Source of the DNA: AP-15 sp963703855
GTDB taxonomy: Bacteria > Pseudomonadota > Alphaproteobacteria > ATCC43930 > CGMCC-115725
Length of the DNA: 64,000 bases
Direction: 5' to 3'
NCBI GenBank assembly: GCA_963703855.1
Contig: CAVPFW010000011.1
Span: 138,610-202,609, forward strand
The notes beneath the pieces are model-generated. The model searched no databases and had not been told where the DNA came from. It worked only from the letters and a program-made list of their open reading frames with translations. This document shows, in pieces, positions 28,610 through 37,614 of the stretch. The position numbers and the translations under genes are program-made. Numbering within the stretch: position 1 is the stretch's first letter; every line of letters starts with the position of its first letter.

Positions 28610-29680
28610 TGACCCGCCGGCTGTTGCAGGCGATGGCCGGGGCGCGTCACGGTGGGGCGGAAACCTTTTTTGTGCGCCTGGCGACGGCGCTGCAGCGCGC
28701 CGGCGAGGTGCAGCGGGTGCTGATCCGCCGCGATCCTGCCCGGTCGCAGACCCTCAACGAGGCGGGGGTCGCGGTGGCCGAGCTGCCCTTTGGCGGCCCC
28801 TTCGATCTCGCGACCCGATTCGCCTTTCACCGGCAGATCGCCGCCTGGCGCCCGGATATCGTGCTGACCTGGATGAGTCGGGCGACGCAGCTATGCCCGC
28901 GCGGCGGTTTCGTGCATGTTGGCCGTTTGGGAGGGTACTACGATTTGAAATATTATCGGCGATGCGACCGGCTGATCGGCAATACCCGCGCGATCGTCGA
29001 GTACGCCGTCGCCAATGGCTGGCCGCGCGAACGGATCGATTATTTGCCGAATTTCGTGCCCGATGCGCGTGCCGCAAAGTCCCGCGACCGACCCGGCTCT
29101 GTCGCCGCGCCAGCAAAGGCGCCGCTCGGCCTGGCGCTCGGCCGGCTTCATCCCAACAAGGGGTTCGGCGCTGCTGCTCGAGGCGCTGGCCGCGACCCGC
29201 GAGGTTCGCTTAGCGATCGCCGGCGAGGGGCCGTTGCGCGCGGCGCTCGGGCGGCTCGCCGCAGACCTCGGGGTCGCCGACCGGGTGTCCTTTCTCGGCT
29301 GGCGCGAGGACGTGGCGGACCTCTTGGCGAGTGCCGATTTTCTCGTCTGCCCGTCCTTGCGCGAGCCCTTGGGCAACGTCGTGATCGAGGCGTGGTCGGC
29401 CGGACTGGCGGTCGTCGCCACCGCCAGCGACGGACCAGCCGCGCTGATCGAGGACGAGGTCAGCGGCCTCCTGGTACCGTTGCCCGATGATCCGGGCGGC
29501 GGCCCCGCGGCCCTTGCCGGTGCGATCGAGCGCTTGTGCCGCGACCCCGGCCTCCGGACCCGGCTCGGGCAGGCCGGCCGCCGCTCCTACGAGGCCGCGT
29601 TCACCGAACAGACGGTGGTCGCCCGCTATCGCAGCTTTTTCGACCGACTGGCACCCGGATGTGCGGAATCGCCGGGCTGA
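28609..29680 (+). pseudogene. Glycosyltransferase family 4 gene with one frame disruption
   Basis: The ATG at 28609 overlaps the previous stop. The N-terminal G-A-R-H-G-G-A-E-T-F-F motif and the mid-region G-N-T-R-A-I-V-E-Y-A-V with L-P-N-F-V are typical GT4. After G-R-L-H-P-N-K-G-F the frame shifts by one extra base near 29165-29170. The next frame supplies A-L-L-L-E-A-L-A-A and C-P-S-L-R-E-P-L-G-N-V-V-I-E-A-W, the donor-binding E-x7-E region, to TGA 29680. Corrected length is about 356 residues. It belongs to the surface-glycan run; the sugar is unknown. Confidence 0.85.
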
Positions 29681-31430
29681 TGACCCGCGATGGCGCGCCC
29701 CCGCCGGCAGCGCCGCTGCGGAAGATGGGCGCGGCATTGCGCCATCGTGGCCCCGACGGCGACGGCCAATACCGCTCGAGCGATGTCGGCCTGGTGCAGA
29801 CCCGGCTGGCGATTATCGATCTGGCGACCGGCGACCAGCCGCTCTACGAGCCCGGCGGCGCGGCGCTGATCGCCAATGGCGAAATCTACAACTACGTCGA
29901 GCTGCGGGAGGAATTGGGCGGCGGACGCCCGCTCGCATTCTCGACCCAGTCGGATTGCGAGGTGCCGCTTCACCTCTATCGCCGGCACGGGCTCGATTTT
30001 CCCGCCCATCTGCGCGGCATGTATGCGATCGCGTTGCACGACCCGGCGGCGGGCCGATTGGTGCTCGCCCGCGACCCGTTCGGCATCAAACCGCTATACT
30101 ACGCCGAGACCGCGCGCGGATTTGCTTTCGCGTCCGAGCCGGGTGCGATGATCGAGGCCGGCATCGTCGCGCCGGCGCTCGCGCGCAGAGCGCGCAACGA
30201 GCTGGTGCAGATGCAGTTCACGACCGGACGCGAGACGATCTTTGCCGGGATCAACCGGGTCCTGCCGGGCGAAACCGTGGTCGTCCGCCAGGGGCGGATC
30301 GTCGAGCGCCGCCGCCGCACGGCATTGCCCGAGCTCGGCCCGGTAACGGTCGGCGAGGCGGAGGCCTTGGCCCGGCTCGATGCCGCTTTCGCGGACAGCG
30401 TGCGCATTCACCAGCGTTCGGACGTGCCGTTCGGCATGTTCTTGTCGGGCGGCATCGATTCGACCGCGGTGCTGGTGATGATGGCGAGATTGGCCGAGCG
30501 CCCGGTCAAGGCGTTCACGATCGGGTTTGCCGACAGCGATGTCGCGGACGAGCGCCCGGCGGCATGCGCCGCGGCGCAGGCGGTCGGCGCCGAGCACGTC
30601 GAGATCCTCTTCGCCGAGGCCGATTTCTGGCGATTGCTGCCTGAGATCGTCTCGGCGTCGACGACCCGGCCGCCGATTACGCGATCCTGCCGACCTGGGC
30701 GCTCGCTCGGGCGGCGCGGGAAGCCGGGCTCAAGGTCATCCTGTCCGGCGAAGGCGGCGACGAGCTGTTCGGCGGCTACGGCCGCTACCGCAGCGTCATG
30801 CGCCCATGGTGGGCCGGCGGGCGGCGGCCCCGCGCGCGCGGCGTGCTCGACGATCTCGGCGTGCTGCGCGGCGAGATCGCCGGCTGGCGCGACGGGATCG
30901 CGGCAGCCGAGGTGCATGGCGGCGGCCACGGCCGCACCCCGCTGCAAGCGGCGCAGGCGGTCGATTGCGCCGACTGGCTGCCCAACGATCTGCTGGTCAA
31001 GCTCGACCGCTGCCTGATGGCGCACGGCGCCGAAGGCCGCACGCCGTTTCTCGACACCGAGATGGCGGCACTGGCCTTTCGCTTGCCGGACGAGCTCAAG
31101 ATCCGCCGCGGGCTCGGGAAATGGCTGCTGCGGCGCTGGCTCGCCGACCAGCTGCCCCAGGCCCAGCCGCTCGCCCGCAAACGCGGCTTCACGGTGCCGG
31201 TGGCGCGCTGGATCACGCGGCGCGCCGACGAGATCGGCCCGCTCGTCGCTCGCTCGCCGGCGGTGCGCGAGATCTGCCGGCCCGAGGCGGTCGAGCGCCT
31301 GTTCGTTGCCGCCGGGCAAAAGCGCGCCGGCCGCGCCGCCTGGAACCTGCTGTTCTACGCGCTCTGGCACCGCCGCCATATCGAGCGCGTACCGATGCCG
31401 CCGGATACCGCGGCAGCGCTGGCACACTAA
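29659..31430 (+). pseudogene. asnB: Asparagine synthetase B-like amidotransferase, frameshifted
   Basis: It starts M-C-G-I-A-G with catalytic Cys2 of the class II glutaminase domain, overlapping the upstream gene by 22 bp. R-H-R-G-P-D-G and N-G-E-I-Y-N-Y are present. The synthetase domain has the PP-loop S-G-G-I-D-S-T near residue 262. One base is missing near 30655-30660; the resumed frame reads D-D-P-A-A-D-Y-A-I-L-P-T and S-G-E-G-G-D-E-L-F-G-G-Y to TAA 31430. Corrected length is about 590 residues. Genes of this type inside glycan clusters often amidate sugars or other acids rather than make free asparagine, so the free-Asn role is uncertain. Confidence 0.85.
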
Positions 31431-31478
31431 ACCCTGTGCCACGGTGTTTGCCCGGAAACGCCCCACGCCAGCGACTGT

Positions 31479-31493
31479 TGGCACATTATGCCA
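31479..31493. promoter_or_regulatory. Short palindrome, possible ParD autoregulatory operator
   Basis: TGGCA-CATTA-TGCCA, perfect 5-bp arms around a 5-bp centre, 46 bp before the parD ATG. ParD antitoxins usually repress their own promoter by binding such palindromes; binding here is inferred. Confidence 0.35.
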
Positions 31494-31538
31494 TATCCGT
31501 TGGATTGATCGCCGGCGGGATTAAACAAGGAGACCAGC

Positions 31539-31832
31539 ATGCCGACGCGCAATGTCGTGCTGACGGCACACCATGAGAGCGTCATCGAGGCTCTCGTCAG
31601 CTCCGGACGCTACCAGAATGCGAGCGAGGTGTTGCGTGAAGGCCTGCGTCTTGTGGAGGCCCGCGAGTTGCGCGAGGCCGCCCAGCTGAAGGCCCTGCAG
31701 GAGGCCGCCCGCGTCGGCTTCGCCGATCTCGGGGAGGGCCGCTACAAGGAGTTCGAGAGCATCGATGATCTCGCCGATTATCTGCACGATCTGTCGGAGC
31801 GGGCCATTGCCAGAGTGCGAAATGAACCTTGA
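31539..31832 (+). CDS. parD: ParD-family antitoxin
   Basis: 97 residues. The N-terminal ribbon-helix-helix is recognisable from N-V-V-L-T-A-H-H-E-S-V-I-E-A-L-V-S-S-G-R-Y and N-A-S-E-V-L-R-E-G-L-R-L. The C-terminal region, rich in D, E and L, would wrap the toxin. A strong AAGGAGACC ribosome site precedes the ATG. Its stop overlaps the TTG start of parE, a typical toxin-antitoxin arrangement. It neutralises ParE and likely autoregulates the operon. Confidence 0.93.
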   Translation: MPTRNVVLTAHHESVIEALVSSGRYQNASEVLREGLRLVEARELREAAQLKALQEAARVGFADLGEGRYKEFESIDDLADYLHDLSERAIARVRNEP

Positions 31833-32170
31833 AGTGGATCGCCCGCCTCAGCGCCGCGGCTGAACGGGACTTCGCGTCTATTCTCGAATGGACGAACGAG
31901 CGGTTTGGTGCGCGGCAAGCCCGTGTATATCGTAATGCACTCGAACAGGGCATTCGGGCACTTCGAAACGGCCCGGACGTTCAAGGCGCCAAAAGCCGTG
32001 ATGACATCATTACCGGCGTATGGTCCTTGCACATCGCCAGAAACCGGAAGCGGGGTCGGCATTTGCTGCTTTATCGCGTCTCAGGCGAGAGCACGATCGA
32101 GATCGTCCGCATCCTTCACGATAGCATGGACATTCCGCGCCACCTGCCTATGCAGGAAGAAGATCAGTGA
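31829..32170 (+). CDS. parE: ParE/RelE-family toxin
   Basis: 113 residues from a TTG that overlaps the parD stop (TTGA). Family blocks: A-A-E-R-D-F-A-S-I-L-E-W-T near the N-terminus, Y-R-N-A-L-E-Q-G-I-R-A-L, and the C-terminal G-R-H-L-L-L-Y-R-V and I-V-R-I-L-H-D-S-M-D. ParE toxins poison DNA gyrase; RelE relatives cleave mRNA, and the Y-R-V/I-L-H pattern fits ParE better. The frame is intact, so the module could be active. It converges with the acetyltransferase-like hydrolase gene 16 bp away. Confidence 0.92.
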   Translation: MKWIARLSAAAERDFASILEWTNERFGARQARVYRNALEQGIRALRNGPDVQGAKSRDDIITGVWSLHIARNRKRGRHLLLYRVSGESTIEIVRILHDSMDIPRHLPMQEEDQ

Positions 32171-32185
32171 GCATGCGAGGCCCTC

Positions 32186-33199
32186 TCAACGCGCCAAGAG
32201 CTCGCGGACGGCGTCGTCGAGGAATTTGGCGTCATCGGGGTGCTGCGCCGGGTTGCCGGCGCGGTGGCCCCAGATCGACGGGATCGGCCGCAGCTCGGCA
32301 TGCGGCATTTGGGCGACCTCGCGGCGGTTGTCCTCGACCGTGAAATAGAGGTCGGTTTCGGATGGCATGACCATGGCGTCGGCGGTGATCGAGGCCAATG
32401 CCCGGCCGAGATCCCCGCCGTACAGCTCGTTGGCGCTGATGTCGGCGTGCTGCCAGGTCCACAGCATGGCCAACAGGTCGTTGGCGTCGCGCCGCCGAAA
32501 GCCGGCCTCCCAGTTGCCGACGAGAAAATCCTCGAGCGACGAAAAGCCGAGCTTGCGCCATTCCTCCTCGCGGTAGAAGGCTTGGCTCAGCCCCCAGCCG
32601 GCATAGACCCGTCCCATCGCGTGAAACCCCCGGGTCGGCGGGGTCGCAAACCAGCCATCCTGCCAAGCGGGGTCGGCGGTCAACGCCGCCTTGACCCCTT
32701 CGAGAAAGACGAAATTGTGCGGCGAGGTCTTGGCCGAGCCGCAGATCGCGGCGATGCGCTCGACCCGGTCGGGGAACAAGGCACCCCAATGAAAGGCCTG
32801 CTGCGCTCCCATCGAAAACCCGTAGACGAGCCTGACCCGCTCGATGCCGAAGACTTCGTGCAATAGCCGCTGCTGGACCCGCACATTGTCGGTCAATGTG
32901 AAATGCGGCCAGCGGCCGCGGTCGAACGGCGGCGGCGTGTTGCTCGGCGACGAGGACAGGCCGTTGCCGAACTTGTTGATGATCACAATGAAGTATTTGG
33001 TCGGGTCCAGCGTCTTGCCCGGCGCGATCGCCCATTCGAGATCATAATGCTGCGCGCCGTACGAGGTCGGGTAGACGATCGCGTTCGACCTGGCGGGGTC
33101 GAGCGTGCCGCAGGTCTTGTAGGCAAGGCGCGCCCGGCGATAGGTCAGGCCCGATTGCAGAATGACGTCGCCCGCCTCGAAAATCTGGTAATCCGGCAT
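32186..33199 (-). CDS. Alpha/beta-fold protein of the homoserine O-acetyltransferase (MetX-like) family
   Basis: 337 residues from ATG 33199 (an upstream in-frame ATG at 33238 is possible). The nucleophile elbow is G-F-S-M-G-A-Q-Q-A-F-H-W with S129. Earlier blocks, A-Y-K-T-C-G-T-L and I-N-K-F-G-N-G-L-S-S-S-P-S, match the MetX-like branch of hydrolases/acyltransferases. The acid and His are probably in P-S-E-T-D and W-G-H-R-A-G-N-P. No methionine-pathway neighbours are present, so an esterase or acyl-transfer role on another substrate is as likely as MetX activity. Confidence 0.82.
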   Translation of the reverse strand: MPDYQIFEAGDVILQSGLTYRRARLAYKTCGTLDPARSNAIVYPTSYGAQHYDLEWAIAPGKTLDPTKYFIVIINKFGNGLSSSPSNTPPPFDRGRWPHFTLTDNVRVQQRLLHEVFGIERVRLVYGFSMGAQQAFHWGALFPDRVERIAAICGSAKTSPHNFVFLEGVKAALTADPAWQDGWFATPPTRGFHAMGRVYAGWGLSQAFYREEEWRKLGFSSLEDFLVGNWEAGFRRRDANDLLAMLWTWQHADISANELYGGDLGRALASITADAMVMPSETDLYFTVEDNRREVAQMPHAELRPIPSIWGHRAGNPAQHPDDAKFLDDAVRELLAR

Positions 33200-33414
33200 C
33201 GCTGAACAGCCCAGTGCTTGGAGTTGCCGCAGCGACAAGTCGCCCCGCTGACGATGGCCGCGCAGCGCGGCCCTGATTGCGCTGCGGGGTCCGCCACCCG
33301 GTCGAGGGTAGCGCTGCAGCCCGACCCGAGTCGAATGCTACACTCTGCATACCGGCATGCGCCAACCGGTCGGCAATCGGCGCAGCGGGTCTTGGGGAGG
33401 GCGCCGCGGTGAGA

Positions 33415-34977
33415 ATGGAACCTAACCGGCGCGAGTTTCTGGCCGGAGCCGCCGCTGCGGCAGCCGTGCTCCCGCGAGGCACGGCGGTTGCCCTCGACGA
33501 AACCGGCGCGGCCGGATCGGGCGACATGGCCTATCGCAGCGCCGCCGATCTCGTCGCGGCACTCGCCGGCAAGCATATCTCGTCGGTCGAGCTGACCGAT
33601 CTCGCGATCGCTCGCATCGAGGCGTTCGACAAGCCGATCAACGCCGTGGTGGTGCGCGATTTCGACCGGGCGCGGGAAGCGGCCAAGGCCGCCGACGCCT
33701 TATTGGCGCGCGGCGAGACCCGCCCCTTGCTCGGGTTGCCGATGACGGTGAAGGAACAGTTCAGCATCGCCGGCCTGCCGACGACCTGGGGCAACCCCAA
33801 GTTCAAGGACTGGCAGCCGAGCGCCGATTCTCTGATCGTCACGCGCCTGAAAGCCGCAGGGGCAATCATCCTCGGCAAGACCAACGTCCCGTTCATGCTG
33901 GAGGACTGGCAGAGCTACAACGAGATATACGGCGCCACCAACAACCCGTGGGATCTCGCCCGCACGCCGGGCGGGTCGTCGGGCGGCGCCGCGGCCGCGC
34001 TCGCCGCCGGCTTTGTCGCGCTGGAGCTCGGTTCGGATCTCGGCGGCTCCTTGCGCTGCCCGGCGCATTTCTGCGGGGTCTTCGCGCACAAGCCGAGCCT
34101 CGATCTCGTCCCGCTGCGCGGCGCCGGCCCGCCGCGCGTTCCGGCCCGGCCGGTTCGCGGCGGTCTCGGGGTCGCCGGGCCGCTGGCCCGCAGCGCCGCC
34201 GACCTCGCCTTGGAGCTGGACGTCCTGGCCGGGCCCGACGAGCTGTCGGAAGGGATCGGCTACAAGCTCGCGCTGCCGCCCGCCCGGCACCAGGACCTCA
34301 AGAGCTTTCGAGTTCTTGCCATCGACACCCATCCGCTGTGCCCGACCGCGGCGAGCGTGCAGGCCGCGCTCGATAGGCTGGCCGAGCGCCTCGGCCGGGC
34401 GGGCTGCAGCATTGCACGTACGAGCCCGCAGCTGCCCGATCTTGCCGAGACGGCGCGGATCTATCGCGAGCTGCTGTCGGCGGGCCGCGCCGCGGATCTG
34501 CCGGGCGATGTCTATCAACGCGTCGAGGCGGCGGCAAAATCCTTGCCGCCCGACGACGACAGTCTCGCCGCCGCGAGGCTTCGCGGGCTGGCCTTCAGTC
34601 ACCGCGACTGGATCTCGGCAACCCGGATCCAGGGGCGCCTGCGGCAGCAATGGCGCGATCTGTTCGAGGCTTTCGACGTGGTGCTGTGCCCGCCGATGCC
34701 GACCCCGGCCTTTGCCCACGACCACACCAACGATCAGCGCATGCGGCGGCTCGATATCGACGGCAGGCAGGTACCCTATGGCGACCAGATCGTCTGGGCC
34801 AGCATGGCGACCCTGCTGGGCCTGCCGGCGACCGTCGCCCCGATCGAGCGCAGCGAAAAGGGCTTGCCGATCGGGGTCCAGATCATCGGGCCCTATCTCG
34901 AGGACCGTACGACGATCGCCTTCGCCGGGCTCGTAGAGCGCGAGTTCGGCGGGTTCGTCCAGCCTCCCGCCCGCTAG
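33415..34977 (+). CDS. Amidase signature family enzyme, Tat-exported
   Basis: 520 residues. The N-terminus N-R-R-E-F-L-A-G-A-A-A-A-A-A-V-L is a twin-arginine signal, so the enzyme acts in the periplasm. The amidase triad is complete: K113 (T-V-K-E-Q-F), cis-Ser188 (P-G-G-S-S-G-G) and nucleophile S212 (L-G-S-D-L-G-G-S-L-R). It hydrolyses a carboxylic amide; the substrate is unknown. It is divergent from the MetX-like gene across about 215 bp. The frame upstream to 33277 is open but lacks protein character. Confidence 0.9.
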   Translation: MEPNRREFLAGAAAAAAVLPRGTAVALDETGAAGSGDMAYRSAADLVAALAGKHISSVELTDLAIARIEAFDKPINAVVVRDFDRAREAAKAADALLARGETRPLLGLPMTVKEQFSIAGLPTTWGNPKFKDWQPSADSLIVTRLKAAGAIILGKTNVPFMLEDWQSYNEIYGATNNPWDLARTPGGSSGGAAAALAAGFVALELGSDLGGSLRCPAHFCGVFAHKPSLDLVPLRGAGPPRVPARPVRGGLGVAGPLARSAADLALELDVLAGPDELSEGIGYKLALPPARHQDLKSFRVLAIDTHPLCPTAASVQAALDRLAERLGRAGCSIARTSPQLPDLAETARIYRELLSAGRAADLPGDVYQRVEAAAKSLPPDDDSLAAARLRGLAFSHRDWISATRIQGRLRQQWRDLFEAFDVVLCPPMPTPAFAHDHTNDQRMRRLDIDGRQVPYGDQIVWASMATLLGLPATVAPIERSEKGLPIGVQIIGPYLEDRTTIAFAGLVEREFGGFVQPPAR

Positions 34978-35056
34978 CCTTTGACTCCCGAGGCTGCCGG
35001 CGAAGCGGAACCCGCTTTCGAGACCCCGTGTTGACGGGCTGTGTTCCAGCCACGGG

Positions 35057-35647
35057 ATGATCGCCATGATCCGCCGTCTGCTCGCCAACACGGCAATCCT
35101 CGCCGCCGGGCTGCTCGCCGCCCCCGCTTCCTTTGCCCAAGCAGCTCAGCCGAATGCGCCGAGCACGGCGGTCGCCGGCACGACCGTGCCGCGACAGATG
35201 CTGAGCACGCCGGATAAGGATTTTGTCGACAAGGCCGGCGCCGGGGGCCTGGCCGAGGTCGAGCTCAGCAAGATCGCCGAAAAATCGGCGAACCCGGACG
35301 TCAAGCGCTTTGCCGAACGGATGGTGAGCGATCACACCAAGGCTGATGCGAAGCTGACCTCGATCGCCGCCCGGATCGGCGCCGGGATGCCGGCGGCGCT
35401 GGACAACGAGCACCAGCGCGTCCGCGACCGGCTCGCCGAACTGCACGGCGCCGCCTTCGACCAGCGCTACATGCGGGTGATGGTCGACGACCACGATCAG
35501 GCGGTAAAGCTGTTCCAACACGAAGCCGGCGCGGGCCGCAACGCCGAATTGGTGCGGTTTGCGCAGCAGACTTTGCCGATCCTCAGGGAACACCAGAGAA
35601 TGGCGATCGATCTGTCGCACCGTCTCTCGGCAACCGCCGCCAAATAA
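35057..35647 (+). CDS. Exported DUF4142 protein
   Basis: 196 residues. A signal peptide (L-L-A-N-T-A-I-L-A-A-G-L-L-A-A-P-A-S-F-A) is followed by an all-helical ferritin-like DUF4142 domain with F-V-D-K-A-G-A-G-G-L-A-E-V-E-L-S, S-D-H-T-K-A-D and M-V-D-D-H-D-Q-A-V. Proteins of this family are found in envelope stress and outer-membrane contexts; no activity is established. ATG 35069 is an alternative start. It is followed after 32 bp by a small hypothetical gene on the same strand. Confidence 0.85.
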   Translation: MIAMIRRLLANTAILAAGLLAAPASFAQAAQPNAPSTAVAGTTVPRQMLSTPDKDFVDKAGAGGLAEVELSKIAEKSANPDVKRFAERMVSDHTKADAKLTSIAARIGAGMPAALDNEHQRVRDRLAELHGAAFDQRYMRVMVDDHDQAVKLFQHEAGAGRNAELVRFAQQTLPILREHQRMAIDLSHRLSATAAK

Positions 35648-35679
35648 TATCGAGCGGGTTCGATGGACAGGAGGGGTCT

Positions 35680-36036
35680 ATGACGGAAAAGCTGGTCGTC
35701 GGGCTTTTCGAGTCGAGCGGCATTGCCCTCGACGCCTATCATCGGCTGCGCACCGAGGGCGTCCCGGCGAGCCGGCTCGCGCACCGTGTGCTGAAGGAAA
35801 TCGCCCCCGCTCCTTCGACGGTGCAAGCCGAGCTCGACGCCTTGTCGGTGGACCCGATGGTGTTGGGCGACGCACGCCATACCTTCGCCCAGTTCATCCG
35901 CAATGGCGAGACCGCGGTTTTCATCCGCGCCGAGGATGACGGCGAGGCCCAATTCGCCGCCGACATCCTGAAGCTCTACGAGCCGCTCGCAATCGAGACC
36001 GTGCTGTCGCGGGAGGGGCCGGGCAACTCCGGTTGA
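35680..36036 (+). CDS. Hypothetical protein, stress-protein-like alpha/beta domain
   Basis: 118 residues, no signal or membrane segment. An ACAGGAGGGG ribosome site precedes the ATG, so translation is credible. The opening V-V-G-L-F-E-S-S-G-I-A-L-D-A-Y-H-R-L recalls the ferredoxin-like general-stress-17M type domain, and the rest alternates helices and strands. No catalytic motif is visible. It is probably in one unit with the DUF4142 gene. Function unknown. Confidence 0.7.
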   Translation: MTEKLVVGLFESSGIALDAYHRLRTEGVPASRLAHRVLKEIAPAPSTVQAELDALSVDPMVLGDARHTFAQFIRNGETAVFIRAEDDGEAQFAADILKLYEPLAIETVLSREGPGNSG

Positions 36037-36096
36037 CCGGCCGAATTGCCCGGCCGCAGCGAGCTCGATCGGTTGACGCGGCTCCTCGATGCTCCG

Positions 36097-36474
36097 TTAC
36101 GCGGGTTGCTGCGAGGCACCCGGCAACAGCTCGGCGCGATAAGTCGGGCGCAGGATTTCGAGGCGCATCGGCACCGGCGTCCCCAGCCACAGCGCGTTCT
36201 TGCTGTGGTCGTCATAGGAGCTTTCGGTCAACGGGTGCACCAGAACGTCGAGCCCTTCGCGGTTCAGCATCAGCCACGGCACGATGTTCTGGAATTCCTC
36301 GGTCTTGAAAATCACGTTGAACTGCGAGATCGGGTGCGGACCTCGCGGCTCGTCGCTGAAGCCGCCGGGCTCGACCGCGAACTTGCCGATGATCGTGTCG
36401 CGCAGCCGTGCGGCGACGGGCTTGGTCCCGGCATCGTAATAGACGTGGGCGTGATAGCCTTTGAGCTCGGTCAC
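36097..36474 (-). CDS. DOPA 4,5-dioxygenase family protein
   Basis: 125 residues from a GTG with GGGAGGA upstream. The family motifs are clear: G-Y-H-A-H-V-Y-Y-D near the N-terminus, G-P-H-P-I-S-Q-F-N-V-I-F in the middle and L-N-R-E-G-L-D-V-L-V-H-P-L-T. The conserved His residues are metal ligands of this small extradiol-type ring-cleavage family, known for opening DOPA and related catechols. The frame is open upstream to 36552 but without a good start. It is divergent from the CmcJ-like gene; joint regulation from the shared 200-bp spacer is possible. Confidence 0.88.
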   Translation of the reverse strand: MTELKGYHAHVYYDAGTKPVAARLRDTIIGKFAVEPGGFSDEPRGPHPISQFNVIFKTEEFQNIVPWLMLNREGLDVLVHPLTESSYDDHSKNALWLGTPVPMRLEILRPTYRAELLPGASQQPA

Positions 36475-36677
36475 TGCAGGTCCTCCCGGTCTTGTTCCGA
36501 GTTGATGATGCGAGAGCCGAATTCTCGCAGAGCGGAAGGGGATGCACAACATCGAACCGGCACCCGACCGAGCGGCGCCGAATTGCGGTTCGGTTGTGTT
36601 AAATATGCTGTTTGACCATCGGGACGCGCGGTCTTACGGTTATGCCAGGATAGATGATCAATCCACACGCGGAGGGC

Positions 36678-37521
36678 ATGATGGACGGCTTGGCATCGGT
36701 CGATCTGAAGAGCGTCACGGCGCCGTTGAACTTTCTGGTACCGATGGCGGAAAAGCCGGTCGCCTATAATTACGAGCCGCCGCCGGGGACGCCGGTTCGG
36801 ACCGGCCGCAATGTCGAGCACCAGGTGACGATCCGCGACGCGCGGCCGATGATCGGTCAGCTGTCCTTGGACAAGCAGGGCTTCGTGCTGCTGCGCCATC
36901 AGACGGCGGTGTCCAATTTCTACGACGAGGAGCAGATCGAGGCGGTCTACTACCCCGAATGCGAGCGGGTCATGAAGGCTGCCACCGGGGCCGCGCGCGT
37001 GGTCGCGTTCGACCATATCGTGCGCAACGCGGCGCTGGCGGCGATCGAGGGCAGCGGCATCAAGATGCCGGCAAAGCGGGTCCATAACGACTACACCGCG
37101 TGGTCGTCGCCGCAGCGGGTGCGCGACCTGATGGGCGACGAGGCCGAGGAATTGCTGAAGAACCGCTATGCGATTGTCAATCTGTGGCGCCCGATCCGCG
37201 GCCCGGTGCTCGAATCGCCGCTGGTGCTGTGCGACGCGCAGAGCCTGGCGCAGGAAAACCTGATCGCCAGCGACCTCAAATACCCGGATCGCACCGGCGA
37301 GACCTACTCGATCACCTACAACCCGGAGCAGCGCTACTACTATTTCCCGAGGATGCAGGCGGACGAGGTGGTGCTGATCCGCTGCTTCGAACTCGGCACC
37401 CGAGGGCGCGCATCGGTTTTCCGCGCACACCGGCTTCGACGACCCGACCTCGCCCCCGGACGCACCGCCGCGCGAGAGCCTCGAGGTGCGCACATTGGTG
37501 TTCTACCCGCCCGGCGCCTGA
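36678..37521 (+). pseudogene. CmcJ/NvfI-like oxidoreductase or methyltransferase-family gene, frameshifted at 3' end
   Basis: The start G-G-A-G-G-G-C then ATG 36678 gives M-M-D-G-L-A-S, and the body contains N-F-L-V-P-M-A-E-K-P, D-K-Q-G-F-V-L-L-R-H and V-F-D-H-like A-F-D-H-I-V-R-N, with V-H-N-D-Y-T later. This is the CmcJ/AsaB (NvfI) family annotated as hydroxylases/desaturases or methyltransferases in secondary metabolism. Near 37399-37404 one extra base breaks the frame. The neighbouring frame restores the family C-terminus (F-S-A-H-T-G-F-D-D-P-T then R-T-L-V-F-Y-P-P-G-A) ending TGA 37521. Corrected length is about 280 residues. The uncorrected frame runs on to 37649 through a repeat. Confidence 0.8.
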
Positions 37522-37531
37522 CGCCTTCTTT

Positions 37532-37613
37532 TGTCGCCCCCGCGAACGCGGAGGCCCACGGGCAAACGCTGCTGGATGCAGCTCTGGGTTCCCGCTTTCG
37601 CGGGAATGACGAC
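37532..37613. repeat. Dispersed palindromic repeat, family B
   Basis: The element begins GTCGCCCCCGCG and ends CGCGGGAATGACGAC, with CCCGCTTTCGCGGG as a strong inner palindrome. Two sister copies are at 46787-46867 and 61931-62013. It fills the gap between convergent genes. Confidence 0.75.
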
Positions 37614-37614
37614 C

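Noticed and set aside
27589..29490. One long plus-strand frame spanning two glycosyltransferase genes
   Set aside because: It is a chimera produced by frameshifts; the genuine starts at 27567 and 28609 and the motif order show two separate GT4 genes.
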